DNA of 20,069 bases, from positions 1-20,069 of IMG/VR virus record IMGVR_UViG_3300044972_000191, one strand, 5' to 3'. Below the pieces are notes generated by a model. It searched no databases. It saw nothing but the letters and a program-made list of their open reading frames with translations, and was not told where the DNA came from. This document shows, one piece after another, positions 7,796-14,845 of this stretch; the stretch's first letter is position 1; each line of letters starts with the position of its first letter. The translations under genes were made by a program, and so were the position numbers. The stretch comes from a virus.

Positions 7796-9003
7796 TATGC
7801 TGCTACCCAAGTGTGTGCGGTGGAGCCCTCATCCACGGAATGCTGATCCGGGATGATGTACGTCTTTGTTCCGACCTTCAGGAGTTCTGCGTGGGGGATA
7901 AGGCCCGTTGTACCGGTCCCCGCATCAAGAAACCCGGTGGCTTGCCCGTTAGGGAACGGAGCAGCAGGGGGCGTAAACGGCCCCTTGTACACGGCCTGTC
8001 CCTTGGTGATACGGATCTCGTCCATGCTGCCCCCAAAGTAGGTACCTTGCGAGTCGCTGAGATACCCGGCCCCGATGTAAATCGGGTTAGCTCCGAACGT
8101 ACCCGCCCACGTTCCGCTTATAGCGGCCGGGTAATTATCGTCCCGCTCGCCGTTTAAATACAAACAAAGCGTGTCTTGGTACCGTTCATACGCAAAGTGA
8201 TACCAAGTGTTTGCCACGATGGCGGACGAGTGACTGCTGCTGGCCCCATCGTTGTAGACGTTGGCCTCAAAGTTGTAGTTCTGAACTCGGAGGCGAAACA
8301 GAGTGTTGAAGTGGTTGCTGAAGTCCATCAGGATATCCCCGTTGAACGTCTCGGGTTCTTCCGAGTAGAACCACCCTTCCACGGTAAAGTCGGAGCCGTC
8401 CCGGAGGTCAAAGTTATCCCCCTCCGCAACGTCGATAAACAACGTGCCCCCGCCCCCTTGGAACGTGCAGCCGGTGGGGCCAAACTTGGGGTTGTTGCCG
8501 AGGGCCACATAATCAGCCGAAAAAGTTACGTCTACGTTATTCCCGGACGAGTCCGTAAACACCTTCTGGCCTGCCGAGCCGTCAAAGTGCAGCAAGAGGC
8601 TGGTAGTGCCCACGGGGGTGCCACTGACAAGGAAGTCCGCTCCGCTCTCCACCGAGACGCTGCTGGGGCCCTGCGCCATGAATAGCGGCTGTAGCTGGCC
8701 CACAGTCAAGTTAGTGGGCCCCACGATGGTCTCAGACGCCGAGGGAGCGGTAGCCCCTACGGCCGCTTTGTTGCCGTGGATAGTCAGGTCCGGTATACCC
8801 GGAAGGGTATAGATATTAGGGTACAGGGCCTTGTCGATAGTGCCGGGGTTATTCGTGGTAACGGGAACCTGCCCCGCCACGATGTTTCCTTTAGATTCTA
8901 ACGAGTCCTGTATAGCGTCAAACTCGACGTTCCACTCGTTTCCGAGAATCAGGTCCGCCGAGTCCTTTACGGCAAAGTCCGTGGTTTTGACGTAGTTAGC
9001 CAT
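7795..9003 (-). CDS. Tail fibre protein with LamG/concanavalin-like lectin domain
   Basis: A 402-aa protein. Residues 1-40 (ANYVKTTDFAVKD, then NEWNVEFDAIQDSLESKGN) form a short N-terminal module found in podovirus fibre proteins, probably for attachment to the tail. About 134-350 is a Laminin_G_3/concanavalin A-like jelly roll: LLLHFDG near 136-142, FTVEGWFY at 206-213, WYHFAYER at 267-274, LYLNGE at 281-286 and MDEIRIT at 327-333. Such domains bind sugars, so this is a likely receptor-binding protein acting on the host surface. A short C-terminal domain follows. The ATG overlaps the stop of the preceding fibre gene (TAATG). Confidence 0.87.
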   Translation of the reverse strand: MANYVKTTDFAVKDSADLILGNEWNVEFDAIQDSLESKGNIVAGQVPVTTNNPGTIDKALYPNIYTLPGIPDLTIHGNKAAVGATAPSASETIVGPTNLTVGQLQPLFMAQGPSSVSVESGADFLVSGTPVGTTSLLLHFDGSAGQKVFTDSSGNNVDVTFSADYVALGNNPKFGPTGCTFQGGGGTLFIDVAEGDNFDLRDGSDFTVEGWFYSEEPETFNGDILMDFSNHFNTLFRLRVQNYNFEANVYNDGASSSHSSAIVANTWYHFAYERYQDTLCLYLNGERDDNYPAAISGTWAGTFGANPIYIGAGYLSDSQGTYFGGSMDEIRITKGQAVYKGPFTPPAAPFPNGQATGFLDAGTGTTGLIPHAELLKVGTKTYIIPDQHSVDEGSTAHTWVAA

Positions 9004-9533
9004 TAAGCCGCCACGTAGTCGTTGTAGAAGTGCGTCACAAACAGCTTGGTACCGTCCCCGTTAGCGCGGGCTCGCAGCACCGCCACCTTTGCGGTAGCCG
9101 CGTTGGGCTGTACGGTAAGCGTAGACGGTTTAAACCATCCGGCTGCGTAGGTGATTGTGCGGGACGTTCCGCTCGTAGTCAGGACGATGATGACCTCCTG
9201 TCCGGACTTCAAGCCCGTGGGAAAGGCCAACGTGCGGTTGCCCGCAATAGTCCACGTAAAGATGTTCCCCCCCGTAGCATCAATCGTTACCGTAGCGCCA
9301 TCCGTGAGCGCAATAACGGCCTGCCCCCAGCCCTTGGTTAGGGCCTGTGAGGTAGCAGGATTGCTGACGATGGTAGTGCCGCCCCCCACAGGGGCGTCGG
9401 CCTTGGTGGCAATGGCCGTAGCAATGTTGTTGAACTCGGTGTCAATCTCTGACCCGGAGACCACCTTATCGGGATCCCCCGAAGGCAAGAAGTCCTTGCT
9501 GCGGAAGTCCGTGCCCTTGGTGTAATTGCTCAT
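9003..9533 (-). CDS. Short tail fibre / virion structural protein (176 aa)
   Basis: The start is the ATG at 9533, two bases after the stop of the gp10-like gene; a longer open frame upstream is shadow sequence of that gene. The N-terminus (SNYTKGTDFRSKDFLPSGDP, then GSEIDTEFNNIATAIATK) is a conserved module at the start of many podovirus tail fibre proteins, and it matches the N-terminus of the next gene. The remaining 120 residues are Thr/Ala/Gly-rich with beta-strand character (TVTIDATGGNIFTWTIAGNR). It probably forms part of the tail fibre or an adaptor between tail and receptor-binding protein. No enzymatic motif is visible. Confidence 0.8.
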   Translation of the reverse strand: MSNYTKGTDFRSKDFLPSGDPDKVVSGSEIDTEFNNIATAIATKADAPVGGGTTIVSNPATSQALTKGWGQAVIALTDGATVTIDATGGNIFTWTIAGNRTLAFPTGLKSGQEVIIVLTTSGTSRTITYAAGWFKPSTLTVQPNAATAKVAVLRARANGDGTKLFVTHFYNDYVAA

Positions 9534-9535
9534 GG

Positions 9536-11071
9536 TTAAGCCAGCCCTACGATGTTGTAGTAAGCGGTGATGCTGTTGATGGCAAACGGAGCGCCGTCCA
9601 CCTCGACCTCGACGCCTACGGAGAAGAACTGACCGGAGCCCCATCCCGGAACACTGTCAATCCTCTGAGATACGATGCCCCCGTACTCCGCGATATCGTA
9701 GAGTCCCGTCCCGAACTCTCCGGTACCGTCGCCAGAGAACGCCAGATCGTAGCTGAAGAAGTCCCGGCGAAAGTCCCAGTACCACTTGACCACGGCCGTT
9801 ATCTCGGCGGGGGAAAAGGAAATGATACGGAACGTCTTCACTTCTTTACGAGTGACGTTATTTTCGCCCAAGTCCAAGAATCCCGAGCGGTACACGAACC
9901 GGTAAGAGTCTCCGTTGTCGGTGTACCCGGCGTACTTGCCCACAATCCCGGCAAACCCAAACAGTACGTCCCCGTTGACCCGGCGAACGCAAGACTGCGG
10001 AACAAACCCGGTCCAGTCGAAAGTCCGGTACGTTCCGTCAGGCAGCGCGCCGCGAACGTCCACGCAGAACGTGCGGTTAGAGTCCGGGCTGGACAGGAGG
10101 TAGAAACCGTTCTCCGGGGAGCAAACGGCCTTCATCTTGGAGGGGGCAATGGTGCCTGCCAACAGCAGAGCGTTAACAAAGTCCCGGGAGTTGCCCGTAA
10201 GGTCGTTTAAAGGGGTCTGCTTTTCCTGAATGGTGCGGGACATGGAGCGTATCCCGTTCTGGCTCAGGAAGATCAAGTCTCCCTCGCCCAGTGGCTGCAC
10301 AGTGTCCCGGGCTGCAATACCGATACCCTCGATGGTATCCCCCACGTACATGGTAAGGGGGTCAATGCCCCGGTCCGACCCTTGACCATCGGTAAGCAGG
10401 AAGATGTGGCGCTTTCCAAAGACCACCAGCGTAGATCCAAACGCGGCAAGGGCAACCCCTTGGTCCGTACCCTTGGTCCACAGCAACCCAAGGTCCAGCG
10501 ATCCCGCTCCGTCCGCTGTGGCCCACTCCGTCTCGTTTAAAAGGCCGGAGTAGGAAATGGACTGGCCGTCCGAGGAGATGGTCCAGATGCGGCCAAACGC
10601 AGCCAGTACAGCAATGGGGTTAACGGGCACAGTACCGCTTGAGGCGACCACAGCGGCGAAATTACCCGACCCCGACTTGACCACCAAGGGGTGACTGGCC
10701 TGCGCCCCCAGAACCTTGCTGTTGAAGTTTACGAACTGCCAGTTGCCCGCCGTGACCGCAAGGGAACCCTCGACGCTAGCCCACGTAGCGCCGTTATCGG
10801 TAGATTCAAAGATATCAGCGGCCGTTGCCGCAATCAAAGACGCGGTGCCGGAGTCCTGAATGTACTCGTGGAGGGAGACGATACCGGGAGTACCGCTGAT
10901 AGCGGTCGTGGTCTGATTTGACCAGCCCTTGCGCGAGGCAATACGGCCCGCGCCGTCGATAAGGCAGTTACGGGCATCAGCGGCCCACTCCGGGCCAAGG
11001 GGCACCTGTGCCCGCTGCTTGTTGAGGCCGAGGAAACCGGGAGCCGGTACGGTAACGGGAGTAAGGGCCAC
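9536..11071 (-). CDS. Tail protein, P22 gp10 / tail tubular protein B-like (511 aa)
   Basis: I prefer the GTG at 11071, seven bases after the previous stop, with GAGGA nine bases upstream. A TTG at 11107 would add 12 residues but overlap the previous gene. The N-terminal region (PAPGFLGLN, then PLGPEWAADARNCLIDGAGR, ASRKGW) is characteristic of a podovirus tail protein family that forms the tail tube or nozzle beneath the adaptor. The body shows repeated beta-propeller-like segments (for example AAFGRIWTISSDGQSISYSG and DLIFLSQNGIRSMSR). Length is close to P22 gp10 (about 470 aa) and shorter than T7 gp12. Its place right after the tail tubular A-like gene matches T7-type order. It should act in the virion as a channel for DNA exit. 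Confidence 0.8.
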   Translation of the reverse strand: MALTPVTVPAPGFLGLNKQRAQVPLGPEWAADARNCLIDGAGRIASRKGWSNQTTTAISGTPGIVSLHEYIQDSGTASLIAATAADIFESTDNGATWASVEGSLAVTAGNWQFVNFNSKVLGAQASHPLVVKSGSGNFAAVVASSGTVPVNPIAVLAAFGRIWTISSDGQSISYSGLLNETEWATADGAGSLDLGLLWTKGTDQGVALAAFGSTLVVFGKRHIFLLTDGQGSDRGIDPLTMYVGDTIEGIGIAARDTVQPLGEGDLIFLSQNGIRSMSRTIQEKQTPLNDLTGNSRDFVNALLLAGTIAPSKMKAVCSPENGFYLLSSPDSNRTFCVDVRGALPDGTYRTFDWTGFVPQSCVRRVNGDVLFGFAGIVGKYAGYTDNGDSYRFVYRSGFLDLGENNVTRKEVKTFRIISFSPAEITAVVKWYWDFRRDFFSYDLAFSGDGTGEFGTGLYDIAEYGGIVSQRIDSVPGWGSGQFFSVGVEVEVDGAPFAINSITAYYNIVGLA

Positions 11072-11076
11072 AGTCC

Positions 11077-11760
11077 TCAGTCCTCGTAGAACGTCAGTTC
11101 GCTGCAATCCGCCTCGCGGCCGATAGCCTCGTTGAGGGACCTCGCGGCCCGGGCCTCATACCGTTCTGAGGCAGAACCCACCCCCTCACCCCGCTCGGAC
11201 GCGGCATACGCAAGAGCGTACCGCCACACGGGATCCTCGGGGACTCCGAGGATATCCGTATCGTTAGCAAGCGCCGCTTGGGGGATGTAGAAGGTAGCCT
11301 GTAGCGTATAAACGTTATCCGGCTTGGGGTAGATGCTCATCCCCCAGCCGTTAGCGTTCTTGTACAGGGAGAAGTAGTAGGGCTGGGTGTTGGCTGAGTT
11401 GTCGTCCGCGATCCACTCCTTGTGGGTCTCCCTCTCCACCTCAATCATCCGGTTTCCCTTGTACGGCTCCGTCAGGTTAAACGCCATAGGAGCCCCACCC
11501 GGGGCGTACATGAGCTTGCTGCGCTCGTTTGTCGCAGTACTGGCAACCCCGGACGCTCCGAGGAAGTAGTCCTGAAGCCCGGGGGAGGTGGTGAAGGTAA
11601 CGTCAAAGCGACGGGCTTTCCACAGCCACGCCCGCTCTACGTCTTCCTTAGCCTCGTTTACGAGGTCTCCGATAAGGCTGGGGTACTCTCCAGAAACCGT
11701 AGCCACGGTGCGTTCACGGAGTCGCAGAAGCACCTTGTTGACAAGCTGAAGATAGGTCAA
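11077..11760 (-). CDS. Tail tubular protein A-like / head-tail adaptor (227 aa)
   Basis: The start is a TTG at 11760, supported by AAGGGAG eight bases upstream. The N-terminus (TYLQLVNKVLLRLRE, then IGDLVNEAKEDVERAWLWK) is a recurring signature of podovirus adaptor proteins that sit between portal and tail. The rest contains the expected mixed beta region (PYYFSLYKNANGWGMSIYPKP) and a C-terminal helix-rich section with a YAAS-type motif. Size is close to T7 gp11 (196 aa) and P22 gp4 (166 aa), which dock on the portal after packaging. The following gp10-like gene supports this. The exact subfamily is uncertain. Confidence 0.75.
   Translation of the reverse strand: MTYLQLVNKVLLRLRERTVATVSGEYPSLIGDLVNEAKEDVERAWLWKARRFDVTFTTSPGLQDYFLGASGVASTATNERSKLMYAPGGAPMAFNLTEPYKGNRMIEVERETHKEWIADDNSANTQPYYFSLYKNANGWGMSIYPKPDNVYTLQATFYIPQAALANDTDILGVPEDPVWRYALAYAASERGEGVGSASERYEARAARSLNEAIGREADCSELTFYED
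11081..11085 (-). promoter_or_regulatory. Ribosome binding site deciding the GTG start of the gp10-like gene
   Basis: GAGGA ends nine bases before GTG 11071 and lies inside the last codons of the upstream gene. No comparable motif precedes the more distal TTG at 11107. The arrangement implies coupled translation of the two tail genes. Confidence 0.5.
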
Positions 11761-11768
11761 AGAGAAGA

Positions 11769-11775
11769 CTCCCTT
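11769..11775 (-). promoter_or_regulatory. Ribosome binding site for a TTG start
   Basis: AAGGGAG on the minus strand lies eight bases before TTG 11760. No ATG or GTG in frame fits as well, so the rare start codon looks genuine. The rest of the 46-base gap (11761-11806) shows no convincing hairpin or promoter. Confidence 0.6.
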
Positions 11776-11806
11776 ATTTGATTTTGCGGCCCTTGTCGTA
11801 GGGTGA

Positions 11807-12694
11807 CTACGTTAATGCGACTTTCTTCCAAGCCCCGTTGTAGACGTAGAACTGGTTGTTCGTGGTGTCGTAGTACATAGCAACCCGGCCGCTCTTTGCT
11901 GTGGGGGTACCCGTAGGAACCCCGCTGGCGGCTGGAATGTAAAAGAACCCATCAGTCATGCCCGTAGTACCGGACGCGGCCGTGGTGTTTCCCGAGGAAT
12001 CTACCAAAGGAGACGAGGACGTTTCCCATCGGCTGTTCGCGTTGTTCCAGAACAGCAAAGCCCCGTTTGCGGGGGCTGCGGCAGCTACGTCGTGCAGATC
12101 CTGCAATGTGCTGCCGGGCTTCATACGCACGAAAATGCTACCCGATCCGCCGCTGGCTGCGTTCAGAACGATAGCCACGGGAAGGTGCAAATTGGGGGCT
12201 TCCGGTTCCGCCTTTACCCAACCACCGGGGGTAGTCGGGCTGAAGTGGATAACGTCTCCATCTGCCCACGTTTCCCCGTAGGGGGTACCGGAGGTATTAA
12301 TCCCCCGCACCATCCCAAAGTGAACAACGTAGCCAAACTCGTTGTTGCTCATGGTATCGGCGGCAACGCCGAGCATGAAGTCCGCCCCAACCGTGCCGTT
12401 TGCCACGGCCTTGGCAACCGTAATGTTACCGGAGGCCCCAAGGGTTCCCGTAGCCATTACGGTATTGCCCTTGTCGATTGTCACACCAGAGGTGTTCTTG
12501 ACGTAGAACATGGTCATTTCGCCTACAGGCAAAATAACCCCGTCTTCCAGCCCTACCTCAAGAGTACCCCTTTCTCCCCAATAGACCCTGCCGGTCTGGG
12601 GAACAACAGCAGGGACGGGAGCCGTGTCAAAGTCCACGTAATCAAACTCAAGGTTACTGTGCCCGTGCTTGATTAGTGCAAATCGACGCTGCAT
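11807..12694 (-). CDS. Virion structural protein, head decoration/fibre-like (295 aa)
   Basis: It has a strong ribosome binding site (ACAGGAGGGG nine bases before the ATG). Residues 105-195 contain a pattern I recognise from many phage structural proteins: a GDVIHFSPTTPGG stretch, then APNLHLPVAIVLNA and GSIFVRMKPG. Residues 197-228 (LQDLHDV, then PANGALLFWNNANSRWE) match the 'DVxxxxPxxGxxLxW' repeats seen in fibre and head-fibre proteins. The end, 268-294, has YYDTTNNQFYVYNGAW, a sequence type common at fibre C-termini. It follows the capsid terminator directly, before the adaptor gene, so it may be a head fibre, a decoration protein or an accessory fibre. I cannot decide between these. Confidence 0.7.
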   Translation of the reverse strand: MQRRFALIKHGHSNLEFDYVDFDTAPVPAVVPQTGRVYWGERGTLEVGLEDGVILPVGEMTMFYVKNTSGVTIDKGNTVMATGTLGASGNITVAKAVANGTVGADFMLGVAADTMSNNEFGYVVHFGMVRGINTSGTPYGETWADGDVIHFSPTTPGGWVKAEPEAPNLHLPVAIVLNAASGGSGSIFVRMKPGSTLQDLHDVAAAAPANGALLFWNNANSRWETSSSPLVDSSGNTTAASGTTGMTDGFFYIPAASGVPTGTPTAKSGRVAMYYDTTNNQFYVYNGAWKKVALT

Positions 12695-12711
12695 CCACGC
12701 CCCTCCTGTTT

Positions 12712-12739
12712 AAAACGGGGACCGGTTTCCCGGCCCCCG
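12712..12739 (-). terminator. Intrinsic terminator after the major capsid gene
   Basis: On the minus strand CGGGGGCCGG and CCGGTCCCCG pair as a 10-bp stem (nine Watson-Crick pairs, one G-T) closed by a GAAA tetraloop, followed at once by TTTT. It starts six bases after the capsid gene's first stop codon, which is part of a tandem TGATGA. Placement matches the post-capsid terminator of T7-like phages, where it raises capsid message over downstream tail genes. The short T run suggests partial read-through, as needed to express the tail genes. Confidence 0.75.
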
Positions 12740-12744
12740 GGTCA

Positions 12745-13677
12745 TCACGCAGCCGGGACCACGATGGCGCGGCAGGACTCGTCACGCACGGTCTTGGTAC
12801 CGTACAGACGATCAGCCGTGACCAGCGTACCCAGTGCTTCCTGCTTGTACTGAGCCTGCACGCGGACTCCAACCTGCTCGGCCAGCACAAGGCCCTGCTT
12901 CTGGAACAGAAGGCAGACCCGGTACGGGGTCGAGTTGGCGGATTCGATGGTAGCCACGTTCGTGGAAACGTAGAACTCCACACCGTACAGATCGCCCACG
13001 AAGCCGTTGCGGACACTGTTACCAGCACCCACCTCGCCCACGAACGCCTGCTCGGTGAAGCGGGAAACGCCCAGAAGGCGGCGCTTCTCGACCGGCGGGA
13101 TAACCATCACACGCTCCCGGCCCGGAACGTCGCTGTCATCCAGAGACTGGATGATGCGGCGCAGACCCGCGTCCGTGAGAGCGGCACCGTTACCGGCACT
13201 CGATGAACTCCAAGCGGTCGAACCGTCCGAGCCGATCACCGCGCCCGAGTAGGTCGTGCCCGAGTTCCACGTAGCCGCCAGATTGCGGATATCCGTGTCC
13301 ACCTGCTGCGCGAGAGCGTAGCCTGCGTCGTCGGTGTAGAAGCGGCGGACGCTGGAAAGCGCCTGCACTTCCACGATATCTTCCAGAACAAACGAGTACT
13401 CGTAGTGCTGGTCGATATCCACCAGAACCTCGGTCGCGGTCGTGGTGACGAGCGTCACAACGTTGTTCGCGGCCTTGGCCGTGGCCGCACCACGAACCGG
13501 CTTCGGGATGTGGATACGGTCGCCCTTCTTGCCCTTGTGGTTGATCGTGGTGACCAGCCCAGCGAGAACGAGGTTCTTCTTGTATCCGGCGATAACGTCG
13601 TCGGACCAGACCTCGGGGATAAACTTGTCGGCATCGGTCTTGTCGATGCTGTTAGCGTAAGAAAGTGTTGCAGCCAT
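12745..13677 (-). CDS. Major capsid protein
   Basis: A 310-aa protein that builds the icosahedral shell. Recognisable family stretches are PEVWSDDVIAGYKKNLVLAG (21-40), HKGKKGDRIHIPKP (47-60), HYEYSFVLEDI (91-101) and RRFYTDDAGYALAQQVDTDI (111-130). These are typical of major capsid proteins of environmental podoviruses; an HK97-type fold is expected from the family. There is no N-terminal delta domain, and the separate scaffolding gene immediately upstream supports the call. The message has TTAAGGA about nine bases before the ATG, paired hairpins upstream and a strong terminator downstream, consistent with high expression. It ends with two consecutive stops. Confidence 0.93.
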   Translation of the reverse strand: MAATLSYANSIDKTDADKFIPEVWSDDVIAGYKKNLVLAGLVTTINHKGKKGDRIHIPKPVRGAATAKAANNVVTLVTTTATEVLVDIDQHYEYSFVLEDIVEVQALSSVRRFYTDDAGYALAQQVDTDIRNLAATWNSGTTYSGAVIGSDGSTAWSSSSAGNGAALTDAGLRRIIQSLDDSDVPGRERVMVIPPVEKRRLLGVSRFTEQAFVGEVGAGNSVRNGFVGDLYGVEFYVSTNVATIESANSTPYRVCLLFQKQGLVLAEQVGVRVQAQYKQEALGTLVTADRLYGTKTVRDESCRAIVVPAA

Positions 13678-13697
13678 TGCGATTGATCCTTAACTTA

Positions 13698-13741
13698 GGG
13701 GGTTGAAAAAAAGATGAGAGGGAACCCCCTTTTACGGGGTT
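13698..13741 (-). promoter_or_regulatory. Alternative hairpins between scaffold and capsid genes
   Basis: In the message, AACCCC (from 13736-13741) can pair with GGGGTT (13723-13728), with a 7-base loop. The same GGGGGTT (13723-13729) can instead pair with AACCCCC (13698-13704) as a perfect 7-bp stem whose 18-base loop contains seven U residues. The two structures exclude each other. The first begins at the scaffold stop codon; the second ends a few bases before the capsid ribosome binding site. The U run is too far from the first stem for a standard terminator. A role in tuning capsid translation or message processing is inference. Confidence 0.45.
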
Positions 13742-14519
13742 ACCTCACCCGGCCGTCCCGATAAGCGTCGAGGATTTCTTCCTGTCGTCGGTCGAACTCG
13801 TCAGGTCGCTTCATACGCATTTCCAGAAGCTCGGTCCGTGAGAAACGGGTCTTGCCGTCATTGCTGGCAACAACTCCCGCTGCGCTGGAACCTCCCGGCT
13901 TGGCCGTAGCGGCCCTACGGGCCTCTGCGACGCCACCGGAGGGCTGGGGCGGCGGGGTAGGCTGGCGCTCTCCGTAGAGAGAGAACAGCTCATCTGCCGC
14001 CACGTAGTCCCCCTGAGAGGCTTGCACAGCCAACCGCTGGCGGTACTCGGAATTACGAACAAAGTCCGCAAAGTCCGCCTGCGCCATAGTCGCCTGAAAC
14101 CCCGGGTGCTTCTTTTCAAACCGTGAAACCGCCAACTCAGATTCAAGAACCTGAGTACGACGATTTACGTCTTGCATACGTTCATCAGCGACCCTTCGGG
14201 CAACCTGAACAAGAGTTTCCTCTGGGTTGTCGAGAAGGTCGTTTGCCGTTACCGGCTTGGGAGCGGTGGGAGGATTAGCCCTTTCCATTTCCGCCCGTCG
14301 AATACCGATAAGCTCATCAGCCAACCGGCGAACAGATCCGATCTCATTCCGGGCGCGGCCGATCTCGGCTTCAGCGTTCCGGTGCATGTCAACCAGATCC
14401 TCAACGGACTTGCCACGATACTTCTCGGGCAATTCGGACCTTTCATCGGTTGACCCGGGATTCGGGGCCGCTTCAAGTTCCGTGGATTCGGACGCGGGGT
14501 CCACAACAATGCTCGTCAT
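13740..14519 (-). CDS. Capsid scaffolding protein
   Basis: A 259-aa acidic, helical protein. Residues 30-72 contain LPEKYRGKSVEDLVDMHRN followed by a RNEIGSVRRLADELI helix, a conserved N-terminal pattern of podovirus scaffolds. The middle (85-190) is charged and predicted helical; a Pro/Gly/Ala-rich linker spans about 185-220. The last ~34 residues (FSRTELLEMRMKRPDEF and EEILDAYRDGRVR) match the basic C-terminal capsid-binding helix of such scaffolds. It would chaperone capsid assembly and leave before or during DNA packaging. It sits between portal and capsid genes as in T7. The ATG has GGGAGA about eight bases upstream. Confidence 0.85.
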   Translation of the reverse strand: MTSIVVDPASESTELEAAPNPGSTDERSELPEKYRGKSVEDLVDMHRNAEAEIGRARNEIGSVRRLADELIGIRRAEMERANPPTAPKPVTANDLLDNPEETLVQVARRVADERMQDVNRRTQVLESELAVSRFEKKHPGFQATMAQADFADFVRNSEYRQRLAVQASQGDYVAADELFSLYGERQPTPPPQPSGGVAEARRAATAKPGGSSAAGVVASNDGKTRFSRTELLEMRMKRPDEFDRRQEEILDAYRDGRVR

Positions 14520-14537
14520 GTTTAAATCTCCCTCAGT

Positions 14538-14561
14538 TAAAAACCCGCCGCAGGATTGCGG
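14538..14561 (-). terminator. Weak intrinsic terminator-like hairpin before the scaffold gene
   Basis: On the minus strand CCGCA and TGCGG form a 5-bp stem with a 4-base loop (14548-14561), followed by CGGG and then TTTTT. The stem is short and four bases separate it from the T run, so termination would be inefficient. Confidence 0.35.
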
Positions 14562-14566
14562 TTAAG

Positions 14567-14594
14567 GGCATACAAGGACAGGTCGCGGAGTCAA
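14567..14594 (-). promoter_or_regulatory. Possible sigma70-type promoter before the scaffold gene
   Basis: TTGACT (14589-14594) matches five of six -35 consensus bases; 16 bases later TATGCC (14567-14572) matches only three of six -10 bases. It lies in the largest intergenic gap of the window, directly before the scaffold and capsid genes. Chance occurrence is quite possible. Confidence 0.25.
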
Positions 14595-14613
14595 CGAGAT
14601 TACAGGTCTCGTT
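14593..14613 (-). repeat. Inverted repeat around the zinc ribbon stop codon
   Basis: AACGAGA and TCTCGTT form a perfect 7-bp stem around a 7-base loop that contains the TAA stop of the zinc ribbon gene. There is no U run after it, so it is not an ordinary terminator. It could be an mRNA-processing or stabilising hairpin. Confidence 0.4.
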
Positions 14614-14845
14614 TACGTTCGATTTGCTGCCTCTGGCGACGTACCTTTGCCCACTTGTCGCCCATCGTGGGGAAGCTCGTAGGATCCAACCCCATACGGG
14701 GGTCAAGTCGAGGCGCACCGATTAAGCGTTCTGCGTCGGTAGCCCCACAGTTCGGACAGTCCGGACCGCTCGTGGCTTCTGTATAAACGAATTCTTCAAA
14801 TACGGTAGAGCAAGAACGACACTGATGGTCAAAAATGATCCGCAT
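14600..14845 (-). CDS. FmdB-like zinc ribbon protein (81 aa)
   Basis: The N-terminal half has Cys9-x2-Cys12 and Cys30-x2-Cys33 (in CPNCG), the spacing of the FmdB/zinc_ribbon_8 family. The typical start MRIIFDHQC (compare M-x-Y-x-Y-x-C) and the aromatic residues after the first pair agree. The C-terminal half is basic and helical (KWAKVRRQRQQIERKR). It probably binds zinc and perhaps nucleic acid or a partner protein; the role in phage assembly is unknown. It starts inside the preceding gene with a strong GGAGGAGGGG site seven bases before the ATG, overlapping by 17 bases. Confidence 0.8.
   Translation of the reverse strand: MRIIFDHQCRSCSTVFEEFVYTEATSGPDCPNCGATDAERLIGAPRLDPRMGLDPTSFPTMGDKWAKVRRQRQQIERKRDL

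Noticed and set aside
9534-9644. Upstream extension of the 176-aa fibre gene
   Set aside because: The Arg-rich 37-residue extension overlaps the gp10-like gene, while the ATG at 9533 gives a conserved N-terminus right after the previous stop.
11761-11806. Possible terminator or promoter between the 295-aa gene and the adaptor gene
   Set aside because: Only a 4-bp stem (CCCT/AGGG) and no T run or promoter-like pair could be found.
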